24,654 nt of DNA, taken from positions 1-24,654 of the forward strand of contig CAZBUK010000058.1 of the NCBI GenBank assembly GCA_964495085.1, given 5' to 3'. Every line of letters starts with the position of its first letter. Positions within the stretch are counted from its first letter, which is position 1. This document shows, in pieces, positions 8,012-16,651 of this stretch. The notes under the pieces were generated by a model. It ran no database searches. It had not been told where the DNA came from and was given only the letters and a program-made list of their open reading frames with translations. Origin of the DNA: CAZBUK01 sp964495085. Lineage in GTDB: Bacteria > Bacteroidota > Ignavibacteria > T3Sed10-11. The translations under genes and the position numbers were made by a program.

Positions 8012-8074
8012 CGTTAGGACAACGTTTACGCCTACGATCCTGAAACCTGAACGGTATGAAATTTACCAGGAACT

Positions 8075-9757
8075 ATGGTCACTATTACAATTGACGGCAA
8101 GCGGTATCAGGCTGAAGAAAATGAAACTATCCTACAGGCGGCGGTGCGGCATGGAATCGAGATCCCGTATTTCTGCTGGCATCCCAAGCTATCCGTCTCC
8201 GGAAACTGCCGGATGTGCCTGGTCGAGGTTGAGAAGATGCCGAAACTGGTCATCGCGTGTATGACCAGGGTCGCCGAGGGTATGGTGGTCGAGACGCGCA
8301 ATGAGCGCGTGATCACCGCTCGGCAGGCGGTTATGGAATTTCTGCTGATTAACCACCCGCTCGATTGTCCGATTTGCGATGAAGCCGGCGAATGCAAGCT
8401 CCAGGATTATGCCTATACCTACAGTCGCGGAGCCAGCAGATTCGACGAGAACAAGGTCCATAAGCCGAAACGTGTACCGCTCGGCCCCAGGGTGATGCTC
8501 GATGTGGAACGCTGCATCATGTGTTCCCGGTGCATCAGGTTCTCGGAGGAGATCGCGAAGCAGCCGGTTCTGACTTTTACCCAGCGCGGCGATCACGTTG
8601 TGCTGACGACGTTCCCCGACAAGGAACTGGACAATCCGTATTCGATGAACGTCATCGATATCTGCCCGGTCGGCGCCCTCACGAGCCGGGACTTCAGGTT
8701 CAGATCTCGTGTCTGGGAAATGGCATCAACGGAGAGCGTGTGCGTCGGATGCGCGCGCGGCTGCAACACCTACCTCTGGACTCGGAACAACCAGGCGATG
8801 CGTCTGACCCCGCGTATCAATAACGAGGTTAACGAACACTGGTTGTGCGATCATGGAAGATTGTCGACGTATAAGTTTATAAATGAAGATATCAGAGTCC
8901 AGGAGCCGCTTATCCGGCAGGAAGGCAAACCGATCGAAGTTGAATGGGATGAAGCGATCCGGACCGCCGCCCGGCGTCTCAGGGATTTTAAACCGAAGGA
9001 AATCGCCGTAGTCGCCTCGCCGTACTCGACGAACGAGGAAAATTACCTGCTCCGAAAGTTCGCACAGAATATTCTCAAGACGCCGAACATCGACTATATA
9101 GAAAATGTGCGCGAAGAGGACGAGGACGAAATCCTGATACGGGCGGATAAAACCCCCAACAGCGCCGGCTTGAAACTCCTCGGATTCCGCGAGCGCCGCG
9201 ACGGATCGGATTGGGAGGGGATCCTCAGGGGGATTCGCGAGGGTAAGATTCGCTGCCTCTATATCATGAACGAAGACCTGGGCAAACTCGACGAGGTGCG
9301 GGAGCTCCTTCCGAAACTCGATCTGATCGTCGTTCACGCATGGAGTCATAACAGCACGACGGAAGCCGCCGATATTGTGTTCAGTTCATCGACGTATGCC
9401 GAAATTGAGGGGACGATAACAAATTTCGAGGGACGCGTCCAGATGCTGAGGCCCGCAATCATCACGAAGGGAAGATTCCGCTCGCTCGAGCATATGAAAT
9501 CAAGCAGGTGGGATAAGTTCGGCACGCAATACGATAAGTGGGAGAGGGGACCGCGGCGAAACGCCCGCCCGGCATGGGAAGTACTGAGAGACCTCGCGAA
9601 TGCGATGGGAGCAAAATTCCGCTACCGGTCGGCCGAGGATGTATTTGCCGAGATCGCCGGGTCGGTCGCACCATTTAAAGGACTCACCTATGAACGGCTC
9701 GGACGCTCCGGTGCAGCCGTTTCGATGCAGACCGGCGCCGGTGTGAAGATATCCTAA
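8075..9757 (+). CDS. nuoG: NADH-quinone oxidoreductase subunit G, short form
   Basis: This 560-residue protein is the iron-sulfur wire of the complex I input module. The N-terminal [2Fe-2S] ligands are C34, C45, C48 and C62. H94, C98, C101 and C107 form the His/Cys [4Fe-4S] site. C147, C150, C153 and C197 form the next [4Fe-4S] site. C223, C226, C230 and C258 (spacing 2-3-27) match the N7 cluster, which only some bacterial complexes keep. A shortened molybdopterin-oxidoreductase-like domain follows; the protein is well below the length of the Escherichia coli subunit (about 900) and the Thermus subunit (about 780). It starts at ATG 8075 with CCAGGAA before it and is followed by nuoH and nuoI. 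Given the absence of nuoE and nuoF next to it, its NADH-binding partner must be encoded elsewhere. Confidence 0.93.
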   Translation: MVTITIDGKRYQAEENETILQAAVRHGIEIPYFCWHPKLSVSGNCRMCLVEVEKMPKLVIACMTRVAEGMVVETRNERVITARQAVMEFLLINHPLDCPICDEAGECKLQDYAYTYSRGASRFDENKVHKPKRVPLGPRVMLDVERCIMCSRCIRFSEEIAKQPVLTFTQRGDHVVLTTFPDKELDNPYSMNVIDICPVGALTSRDFRFRSRVWEMASTESVCVGCARGCNTYLWTRNNQAMRLTPRINNEVNEHWLCDHGRLSTYKFINEDIRVQEPLIRQEGKPIEVEWDEAIRTAARRLRDFKPKEIAVVASPYSTNEENYLLRKFAQNILKTPNIDYIENVREEDEDEILIRADKTPNSAGLKLLGFRERRDGSDWEGILRGIREGKIRCLYIMNEDLGKLDEVRELLPKLDLIVVHAWSHNSTTEAADIVFSSSTYAEIEGTITNFEGRVQMLRPAIITKGRFRSLEHMKSSRWDKFGTQYDKWERGPRRNARPAWEVLRDLANAMGAKFRYRSAEDVFAEIAGSVAPFKGLTYERLGRSGAAVSMQTGAGVKIS

Positions 9758-9848
9758 ACGGACAGGTCTATCGCAGCGCCGGTTCGACATACATTGATGG
9801 TCCAGCTACACGATATGAACTCTATAGATTTTTGCCGGTAGTATACAT

Positions 9849-10889
9849 ATGGAAATCGTTGTCGAAGCGTTTGTTAAAATCCTGCTCATCGTCGTCACGT
9901 TGCTGACTGGAGTCGCCTATTCGGTTTATGCCGAAAGGCGTATCAGCGCGTTCATACAGGATCGACTCGGGCCGAACCGGGTAGGCCCATACGGACTCCT
10001 CCAGCCCATCGTCGATGTGGTCAAATTGCTGTTCAAAGAGAATATCGTTCCGCGAGACGCGAATAAACCCCTGCACGATCTCGCCCCCGTTATCTCGCTC
10101 ACCATCGCCTTTGCTACGTTTGCCGTTATTCCCTTCGGTGATAGAATTCCTATGTTCGGAAGGGAGATTAAGCTGATGATTGCGGATGTCAACATCGGTA
10201 TCCTGTATATTCTCGCCTTCACGTCGGTCGGCGTATACGGGATTGCGCTCGCGGGATGGTCATCCAACAATAAATATTCGCTCATGGGGAGTCTCAGGTC
10301 GTCGGCACAGTTGATCAGCTACGAACTATCCATGGGGTTGGCCGTGGTGGGCGTCATTCTGGCAACCGGATCGCTCCGGCTTGACCAGGTCGTTTATCAA
10401 CAGACGGAATATTTTTTCGGATTCATTCCCGCGTGGAATTGCTTCACGCAGCCGATCGGATTCATTACTTTTTTTGTTGCCGTCTTTGCAGAGACGAACC
10501 GGCTCCCCTTCGACCTGCCCGAAGCCGAGCCTGAACTGGTCGGCGGATATCATACCGAATACAGCGGTTTAAAATTCGGACTGTTTTTTCTCGCGGAGTA
10601 TGCCAATATGATCGTAGCCGGTGCGGTGGTGACGACGCTCTTTCTCGGCGGATGGCATATCCCCTATATCGATATGTTCGGACTCTCACCGGTCGCCGCT
10701 GGTATACTGAGCATCGTCGGATTTGTCGGCAAGACGATTCTGGTAGTGATATTTATGATCATTATACGCTGGACCATTCCCCGATTCAGATACGACCAGC
10801 TGATGAACCTCGGATGGAAGGTCATGTTCCCGCTCGCGATCATCAATCTGTTCGTGACCGGACTTTTATATCTGTACGTTATCAGGTGA
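9849..10889 (+). CDS. nuoH: NADH-quinone oxidoreductase subunit H
   Basis: A 346-residue integral membrane protein with about eight helices, forming the quinone-site and proton-channel link of complex I. Family signatures are present: ERRISAFIQDRLGPNRVGPYG near the N-terminus, SLRSSAQLISYELSMGL, and the loop ETNRLPFDLPEAEPELVGGYHTEYSG, which lines the quinone cavity with its conserved acidic residues. Length is normal. It sits 91 bp after nuoG and 11 bp before nuoI. Confidence 0.96.
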   Translation: MEIVVEAFVKILLIVVTLLTGVAYSVYAERRISAFIQDRLGPNRVGPYGLLQPIVDVVKLLFKENIVPRDANKPLHDLAPVISLTIAFATFAVIPFGDRIPMFGREIKLMIADVNIGILYILAFTSVGVYGIALAGWSSNNKYSLMGSLRSSAQLISYELSMGLAVVGVILATGSLRLDQVVYQQTEYFFGFIPAWNCFTQPIGFITFFVAVFAETNRLPFDLPEAEPELVGGYHTEYSGLKFGLFFLAEYANMIVAGAVVTTLFLGGWHIPYIDMFGLSPVAAGILSIVGFVGKTILVVIFMIIIRWTIPRFRYDQLMNLGWKVMFPLAIINLFVTGLLYLYVIR

Positions 10890-10900
10890 AGGTGATCCCG

Positions 10901-11410
10901 ATGAAGGCAAACGGAAACGAACCGCGCATCATAAGGTCGAAAGATCTGAATTTCTGGCAGAAGATATATATTCCGGAGATCGTAAAAGGATTACAACTGA
11001 CGGTCAGCAAGATCTTTAAACCGAAATTCACGCATAATTATCCCGATGTGCCCTGGAAATTCTCCCCCTCGTTCAGGGGGCGGCCGGTGCTCGTCGAGGA
11101 GGACGGGATCGAACGGTGCGTTGCCTGCGGACTCTGTTCCCGGGTCTGTCCGTCGCTCGCAATCGAAGTACAGGCATCCGAAACCGAGCTCGATAAAGAA
11201 CGGTATCCGATCCGTTTCGAGATCAATATGATCCGGTGCATCTTCTGCGGATTCTGTGAAGAGGTTTGTCCTGAAGAGGCGATCGTCATGAGCGACGAGT
11301 ATCTCGTCGCATTCTATCAATCGAAAGATGCGATCTATGGAAAAGAAAAATTGCTGATGTCGACGGAACGCCTGGCAAAGCGGCTTGAATTCTTACGGCA
11401 AAATAGGTAG
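10901..11410 (+). CDS. nuoI: NADH-quinone oxidoreductase subunit I
   Basis: A 169-residue ferredoxin-like subunit carrying clusters N6a and N6b. The two CxxCxxCxxxC motifs are C73, C76, C79, C83 and C113, C116, C119, C123, each with the following Pro (VCPSLAI, VCPEEAI). The reading frame is open far upstream, inside nuoH, but ATG 10901 has AGGTGA about 10 bp before it and gives the family length. The gene follows nuoH by 11 bp. No nuoJ follows; instead a long non-coding region begins. Confidence 0.95.
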   Translation: MKANGNEPRIIRSKDLNFWQKIYIPEIVKGLQLTVSKIFKPKFTHNYPDVPWKFSPSFRGRPVLVEEDGIERCVACGLCSRVCPSLAIEVQASETELDKERYPIRFEINMIRCIFCGFCEEVCPEEAIVMSDEYLVAFYQSKDAIYGKEKLLMSTERLAKRLEFLRQNR

Positions 11411-11976
11411 ATGCCGGTTGCAGTCTAATCGGAGGAAAGAAATAACCTTTTCATTATCTGAATCGGATGTCGTAATACCGCCGAACATTCTGATATATAT
11501 GCTGCACGATGAAATTGTTTGCTTCCCATTAGAGTAAACCCACCTGATAATCTTGAAGTAATTCCCGACGAGGATGCAGTCCATAACCGGTAAAGAATAG
11601 CCTGATCCGGGAATATTGTGAGCTATGTGGTTTCAGCGCGTTTTTATAAAAACTTCCCCCATACCGAATAAATATTCGGTTATTTCTCAGGAAGCATAAC
11701 TTGAATTTATTCCACGGAATCGGTAAACTTATCTGTCTGATTAGTTTATCCTCAATGAAAAAAGGTTTTCGCCCTTCAACTCCACTCACGGTAGCGCGTC
11801 TGTCGGGCCGAGCGGAGTCGAAGCCAGACACTTTCAGAGAGAACTGTTAACTCGTAACTCCGTTTCCGACATCCTTTTCCGCACAACTGTAAAGCCTCTT
11901 CTGCACCGGAACATCGACGGTCCGGGAATTATACTCCCCATTCATTCGACAATCCTATCATTGAAGGAGACCGTCT
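11411..11976. other. 566-bp intergenic region between nuoI and comM
   Basis: No convincing gene is found on either strand. It contains a small hairpin, ACCGAAT-AAAT-ATTCGGT (11663-11680), and a REP-like inverted repeat (11774-11823). Near its right end GAAGGAGA is the comM ribosome site. A 100-codon minus-strand ORF (11529-11831) has no family character and draws its first codons from the repeat. No nuoI terminator is obvious. Confidence 0.6.
11774..11823. repeat. REP-like imperfect inverted repeat
   Basis: The left arm CTTCAACTCCACTCACGG (11774-11791) pairs with the right arm CCGAGCGGAGTCGAAG (11808-11823) apart from two A/C mismatches and a 2-base bulge. The right-arm complement, CTTCGACTCCGCTCGG, resembles a dispersed intergenic motif that I recall from Bacteroidetes, Chlorobi and relatives. 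Only this copy is in the window. Confidence 0.5.
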
Positions 11977-13515
11977 ATGCTCTCGAGAACCCTCACATGC
12001 GCTACCTACGGCATCGATGCTCACCTGGTCGAAGTGGAGATCAGCGTGGAAGGGGGAAACTATCATTTCAATATCGTCGGACTCCCCGACAACGCCGTCA
12101 AGGAAAGCAGGGAGCGGGTCATTGCGTCGATCAAGAACTCGGCATATGCCTTCCCATTCCGCCGCCTTACCGTCAACCTCGCTCCCGCGGATATAAAAAA
12201 AGAGGGATCATCCTACGACCTGCCCATCGCCCTCGGGATTCTCACCTCGAGCGGTCAGATAGAATCGGATATTCTCGATAAATATGTGATAATCGGCGAG
12301 CTTATGCTCGACGGTTCCATCAGGCATGTTTCGGGAGTTCTTCCGATCGCCGTGGAGGTAAAGAAGCGCGAACTCGAGGGAATCGTACTACCGAAGGAGA
12401 ACGCCAAAGAAGCCGCAATGGTCGAAGGAATCCGGGTGTATCCGGTTTCAACCTTATCCGAAGCGGCAGATATAATCGGCGGAGCATATCGTATGCTCGA
12501 ACCCTTCACCGTAAACCTCGATGAGGTGTTCGCCGTCGAGCAGAAATACGGAATTGACTTCAGGGATGTGAAGGGACAGGAGAATGTGAAGCGAGCGCTG
12601 GAGGTAGCGGCGTCCGGCGGCCACAATATAATCATGATCGGGCCTCCGGGCTCGGGAAAGACGATGCTCGCAAAGAGGATCCCGACGATTCTGCCGCCGC
12701 TTACCTTCGAGGAGGGGATCGAGACGACGAAGATACATTCTGTCGCAGGTTTTCTCCCTCCGGACACGGCTCTCGTCGCGACTCGTCCGTACAGATCGCC
12801 GCACCATACGATATCGGACGCCGCTCTTGTGGGCGGAGGAACTTATCCCCGGCCGGGTGAGGTCTCGCTGGCGCATAACGGCTTACTCTTTCTGGATGAG
12901 CTTCCCGAATTCAAAAAAAACGTGCTCGAGGTTCTGAGACAACCGCTCGAGGACGGCAAGGTGACAATCAGCCGATCGAAGCTCTCAATCGATTATCCTG
13001 CCAACTTCATGCTCGCGGCCGCGATGAATCCCTGTCCCTGCGGCTACTACACCGATCCGGCAAACGAATGCACATGCAGCACCGTTCAGATACAAAGGTA
13101 TATGGCTCGTATCTCGGGACCGCTCCTCGACCGCATCGATATACACATCGAAGTACCCGCCGTTAAATATAAAGAGCTCGCAAGCAAACAACTCGGCGAG
13201 GCATCGGTATCGATCCGGGAACGCGTCATTGGAGCGCGCAGGAGACAAACGATCCGTTTCTCCGGACGAAAAAGTATGTACTGCAACGCCGATATGGGTT
13301 CGAAGGAGATACGGGAATTCTGCAGAGTAGATACGGCAGGGGAAGAACTCCTGAAAATGGCAATCACAAAACTCGGACTTTCTGCTCGCGCCTACGACAG
13401 GATCCTGAAGGTCGCACGGACCATCGCCGATATTGCCGACGTCCCGGATATCCGCCCGGAACATATCAGCGAAGCCATCCAATACCGCAGTCTTGACAGA
13501 AATCTCTGGTCATAA
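11977..13515 (+). CDS. comM: ComM/YifB-family AAA+ ATPase (Mg-chelatase-like)
   Basis: A 512-residue protein with the standard three-part layout. It has an N-terminal Lon-protease-like fold (about 20-145, with FNIVGLPDNAVKESRERV), an AAA+ core with Walker A GPPGSGKT (222-229) and Walker B LLFLDE (303-308), and a C-terminal helical domain. A four-Cys knuckle, CPC near 353-355 and CTC at 365-367, is typical of the family. Vibrio ComM is a hexameric helicase that promotes branch migration during integration of incoming single-stranded DNA. The gene is widespread even in bacteria not known to be competent. Start ATG 11977 has a strong GAAGGAGA 8 bp before it. It is unlinked in function to its neighbours here. 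Confidence 0.95.
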   Translation: MLSRTLTCATYGIDAHLVEVEISVEGGNYHFNIVGLPDNAVKESRERVIASIKNSAYAFPFRRLTVNLAPADIKKEGSSYDLPIALGILTSSGQIESDILDKYVIIGELMLDGSIRHVSGVLPIAVEVKKRELEGIVLPKENAKEAAMVEGIRVYPVSTLSEAADIIGGAYRMLEPFTVNLDEVFAVEQKYGIDFRDVKGQENVKRALEVAASGGHNIIMIGPPGSGKTMLAKRIPTILPPLTFEEGIETTKIHSVAGFLPPDTALVATRPYRSPHHTISDAALVGGGTYPRPGEVSLAHNGLLFLDELPEFKKNVLEVLRQPLEDGKVTISRSKLSIDYPANFMLAAAMNPCPCGYYTDPANECTCSTVQIQRYMARISGPLLDRIDIHIEVPAVKYKELASKQLGEASVSIRERVIGARRRQTIRFSGRKSMYCNADMGSKEIREFCRVDTAGEELLKMAITKLGLSARAYDRILKVARTIADIADVPDIRPEHISEAIQYRSLDRNLWS

Positions 13516-13533
13516 TTCCAAATCTCCGCTTCC

Positions 13534-13563
13534 TGTCTTCTGAATTCAGTCTTTTGTCTTCTG
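13534..13563 (+). repeat. Short direct repeat after comM
   Basis: TGTCTTCTG occurs at 13534-13542 and again at 13555-13563, 21 bp apart, with the palindrome CTGAATTCAG between them. This looks like low-complexity intergenic sequence; no function is apparent. Confidence 0.35.
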
Positions 13564-13709
13564 TCTACGCAATCCGGTGGGTATGGAATCGAATGTCCGG
13601 GAAGTCAGAACTCTTCTCTTAAAAATGGGTATTCAGGCCGGTAATTCTATCAGAAATAGGAATTTCTCCATAGCAAATATTGAATTCGGAACGATTTCGA
13701 GGGTTTTAG

Positions 13710-13726
13710 TTGGAATGAAAATTGTA
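13710..13726 (+). promoter_or_regulatory. Possible sigma54-type promoter for the hox operon
   Basis: TTGGAATGAAAATTGTA has GG and GT dinucleotides 10 bp apart, close to the sigma54 pattern TGGCACG-N4-TTGCW with a C-to-T change at -12 and two changes in the CAC. It lies 64 bp before hoxE. No convincing sigma70 pair was seen in this 274-bp gap, which otherwise holds only a small AGAAAT/ATTTCT hairpin (13652-13667) and the direct repeat. Weak evidence. Confidence 0.25.
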
Positions 13727-13789
13727 TTATAGGACTGCGATTCTGAGCTATAAAATAGGATTAAAGGACGTAATTATCTGGAATTATGT

Positions 13790-14296
13790 ATGGAACAAAC
13801 GGTAACATCTCCGACCCCCGGTCAGAAGGATAAACGTAAGAAATTAGTCGATGCAACCATGCGTCGTCACGGACATGCCTCGCATGCTCTTATCGAGACT
13901 CTTCATACTGTCCAGGAGGCATACGGATATCTCGACGACGACTCGCTCAAGTATGTCGCACGGAGCCTTCGACTGCCACTCAGTAAAGTGTACGGCGTGG
14001 CAACCTTCTACCATTTCTTTACGCTGAAACCACAGGGGGAACATACCTGCGTGGTCTGTACCGGAACCGCCTGTTACATTAAAGGCGTCCCGGCAATGCT
14101 CGGAAAGATAAAAGCCGCATACGGCATCGATCCCGAAGAAACCACACCGGACGGAAAACTTTCGCTTCTCACCGCACGATGCATCGGATCATGCGGTATT
14201 GCGCCGGCTGTCGTATGCGACGGCGAGATCATCGGCAAATTGTCACCTGACGAAGTCGTAGAAAGAATCGGGAGCATGATTACCAATGACCAATGA
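13790..14296 (+). CDS. hoxE: Bidirectional NAD-hydrogenase diaphorase subunit HoxE
   Basis: A 168-residue thioredoxin-like [2Fe-2S] protein of the NuoE family. The cluster ligands are C90 and C95 (CTGTAC), then C131 and C135 (CIGSC). The helical start with RHGHASHALIETLHTVQEAYGYL and the segment KVYGVATFYHFF are typical. In the group 3d hydrogenase it sits next to HoxF at the NAD end of the complex. ATG 13790 is accepted because it gives the family length; the ribosome site is weak. It overlaps hoxF by 11 bp. Standing at the head of hoxFUYH identifies it as HoxE rather than complex I NuoE. Confidence 0.93.
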   Translation: MEQTVTSPTPGQKDKRKKLVDATMRRHGHASHALIETLHTVQEAYGYLDDDSLKYVARSLRLPLSKVYGVATFYHFFTLKPQGEHTCVVCTGTACYIKGVPAMLGKIKAAYGIDPEETTPDGKLSLLTARCIGSCGIAPAVVCDGEIIGKLSPDEVVERIGSMITNDQ

Positions 14297-15935
14297 AGAA
14301 TTCTATAAGTTAAGCGAAGCGCAGCGCGAGAAGCGCAAGCAATTCGACCATCATATCAACGTCTGTACGGCCGCTGCGTGCATTTCACTCCAGAGCGATA
14401 AGGTAAAGCAGGCGCTCGAAGCCGAAGTCGAGAAGCAGGGGAAAAAGGATTCGTGCCGCGTTACCGGTGTCGGATGTATGGGACTCTGTGCTGCCGGACC
14501 GCTGATCTCCGTCGACGACCGTGCAACGATGTATCAGGCTGTAACCGTCGTCGATGCGCCGGAAATTATAGAAGCGGTGGGGAAGAAACCCGTCGAACGA
14601 CTCCGGCTGTCGACCGAAATACCGTTCTTCAAACGACAGGTTAACATCGCATCGCATTATTGCGGCGAGATCGATCCGGATAGCGTAGAGGATTATCTCG
14701 CAGTGGATGGCTACGAGGCTCTCTATGCGGTTCTCACGACCATGAGTCCCGCAGACGTGCTCGAGCAGATTGTCCGGAGCGGACTTCGGGGCAGAGGCGG
14801 CGGAGGATATCCGACCGGATTAAAATGGAGTACGGTACAGAAGGCGGTCGGCGAGAAAAAGTTCGTGATTTGCAACGCCGACGAAGGCGATCCCGGCGCG
14901 TTCATGGATCGTAGCATACTCGAGAGCGTTCCGCACAAAATTCTGGAAGGTATGGCGATCGCGGGATATACCGTCGGCGCGAGTCAAGGCTACATCTATA
15001 TCCGCGCTGAATATCCGCTTGCCATCAAGCGCCTCCGGCAGGCGATACGGCAGGCGGAACGATTGAATCTCCTGGGAAAGAATATCTGCGGTACGCCGTT
15101 CAGTTTCGATATCGATATACGGCTGGGCGCCGGCGCATTCGTATGCGGTGAAGAGACCGCGCTTCTGGCCTCGGTCGAGGGTAAGCGGGGGAGTCCACGT
15201 CCCCGTCCGCCGTATCCCGCCCAGCAGGGATTATGGGGCGCGCCGACCCTCATCAACAACGTCGAGACGTTCGCCAACGTCCCCCTGATCGTTATCAATG
15301 GCGGTGAATGGTTCGCGAATATCGGCACCGAGAACAGCAAGGGGACGAAAGTCTTCGCGCTTGCGGGAAGCATTAAAAATACCGGTCTGATCGAAGTGCC
15401 GATGGGCATCACGCTGCGAGAGATCATCGAAGATGTCGGAGGCGGGATCGTCGAAGGCAGAAAATTCAAGGCCGTGCAGACCGGGGGCCCGTCAGGCGGT
15501 TGCATTATCGAAGAACATCTCGATATGCCTATCGATTACGAATCGCTGAAGAAGGTCGGGTCGATCATGGGATCGGGCGGCATGATCGTCATGGACGATA
15601 CCTCATGTATGATCGACGTTGCGCGGTACTTTATGGAGTTCTGCAAGTCGGAATCCTGCGGGAAGTGCGTTCCATGCCGCGTGGGGACGGCGCAGATGTA
15701 TAACCTGCTGACGAAAATATGCGAAGGGAGAGCTGATCTTAAGGATCTCGAACTGCTGCAGGAATTGTGCGATGTGGTACAGCAGACGAGTCTGTGCGGA
15801 CTCGGTCAGACCGCGGCGAATCCGGTCATGAGCACGCTCCGGTTCTTCAATAACGAATATATCGCGCACATCGTCGAGAAACGCTGTCCCGCCGGCGTAT
15901 GTAAAATACATCAAGAAAAGGAAGCCGTTGTATGA
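14286..15935 (+). CDS. hoxF: NAD-hydrogenase diaphorase flavoprotein HoxF
   Basis: This 549-residue subunit reduces NAD or oxidises NADH. The N-terminal thioredoxin-like [2Fe-2S] domain has C27, C32, C64 and C68. The central NAD/FMN domain holds GRGGGGYPTG (169-178) and CNADEGDPGAFMDR. A SLBB-type domain follows, and the C-terminal [4Fe-4S] ligands are C458, C461, C464 (SCGKCVPC) and C504. The fused N-terminal domain and length fit HoxF rather than the shorter complex I NuoF. The C-terminus ends shortly after CPAGVCKI with no extra ferredoxin domain, which separates it from electron-bifurcating HydB-type proteins that carry additional clusters there. Its end overlaps hoxU by 4 bp. Confidence 0.95.
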   Translation: MTNEEFYKLSEAQREKRKQFDHHINVCTAAACISLQSDKVKQALEAEVEKQGKKDSCRVTGVGCMGLCAAGPLISVDDRATMYQAVTVVDAPEIIEAVGKKPVERLRLSTEIPFFKRQVNIASHYCGEIDPDSVEDYLAVDGYEALYAVLTTMSPADVLEQIVRSGLRGRGGGGYPTGLKWSTVQKAVGEKKFVICNADEGDPGAFMDRSILESVPHKILEGMAIAGYTVGASQGYIYIRAEYPLAIKRLRQAIRQAERLNLLGKNICGTPFSFDIDIRLGAGAFVCGEETALLASVEGKRGSPRPRPPYPAQQGLWGAPTLINNVETFANVPLIVINGGEWFANIGTENSKGTKVFALAGSIKNTGLIEVPMGITLREIIEDVGGGIVEGRKFKAVQTGGPSGGCIIEEHLDMPIDYESLKKVGSIMGSGGMIVMDDTSCMIDVARYFMEFCKSESCGKCVPCRVGTAQMYNLLTKICEGRADLKDLELLQELCDVVQQTSLCGLGQTAANPVMSTLRFFNNEYIAHIVEKRCPAGVCKIHQEKEAVV

Positions 15936-16651
15936 GTCCCAGCGTAAAAATCAAAACCCTGAAAATAGACGAGCGCGACGTCGGCGCACGGGAAGATCAG
16001 ACGATACTGGAAGTCGCCAGGGAAAACGGGATCAATATTCCGACGCTTTGTCAGATAGACGGGTTGAGCGACGTCGGAGCCTGCCGGCTTTGCCTCGTGG
16101 AGATCAAAGGTTCCCCGAAACTGCTCCCCGCATGTATGACGGAAGTGGAAGAGGGGATGGAGGTCAATACCAATTCCGTCCGCCTGCAGCGTTTGCGACG
16201 CAATATTCTGGAATTATTCTTTGCCGAGCGGAACCATATCTGCTCCGTCTGCGTCTCGAACGGCAACTGCGAGCTCCAGAGTTTGGCCCAGTCGCTCGGC
16301 ATGACCCATGTCCATTACGAATACCTCTATCCGCACTTCTCAGTCGACGCGACGCACGAACGGTTCGTGCTCGATCACAACCGGTGCATACTCTGTACCC
16401 GCTGCGTTCGGGTGTGCGATGAGATTGAGGGAGCTCATACATGGGACGTGAAAGGAAGGGGCATCAACGCGCACGTCATAACCGACCTCGATCAGGAATG
16501 GGGAACCTCGGAGACCTGCACCTCATGCGGCAAGTGCATCAATATCTGTCCGACCGGGGCGCTGTTTGAGAAAGGAAAATCGGTCGCCGAAATGAAGAAG
16601 AAAACACAGTTCCTGCCGTACCTCACTCTCATGCGGGGAGAGAAACGATGA
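15932..16651 (+). CDS. hoxU: NAD-hydrogenase iron-sulfur subunit HoxU
   Basis: A 239-residue electron-relay subunit between the flavoprotein and the hydrogenase dimer, homologous to the first 220 residues of NuoG. The ligands seen are [2Fe-2S] C40, C51, C54, C68; His/Cys [4Fe-4S] H102, C104, C107, C113; and two ferredoxin-type clusters C152, C155, C158, C162 and C196, C199, C202, C206. Length is exactly that of HoxU, with no molybdopterin-like domain. AAAGGAAG precedes the start, with 4-bp overlaps on both sides. Confidence 0.95.
   Translation: MSPSVKIKTLKIDERDVGAREDQTILEVARENGINIPTLCQIDGLSDVGACRLCLVEIKGSPKLLPACMTEVEEGMEVNTNSVRLQRLRRNILELFFAERNHICSVCVSNGNCELQSLAQSLGMTHVHYEYLYPHFSVDATHERFVLDHNRCILCTRCVRVCDEIEGAHTWDVKGRGINAHVITDLDQEWGTSETCTSCGKCINICPTGALFEKGKSVAEMKKKTQFLPYLTLMRGEKR

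Noticed and set aside
11529..11831. Minus-strand ORF of 100 codons in the nuoI-comM gap
   Set aside because: No ribosome site, no domain, and its first codons come from the inverted repeat; at most a relic.
13790..16651. Reading hoxE-hoxF-hoxU as complex I nuoE-nuoF-nuoG or as an electron-bifurcating hydrogenase
   Set aside because: HoxF has the fused N-terminal [2Fe-2S] domain, HoxU stops at 239 residues, and [NiFe] subunits hoxY and hoxH follow; no [FeFe] H-cluster motif is present.
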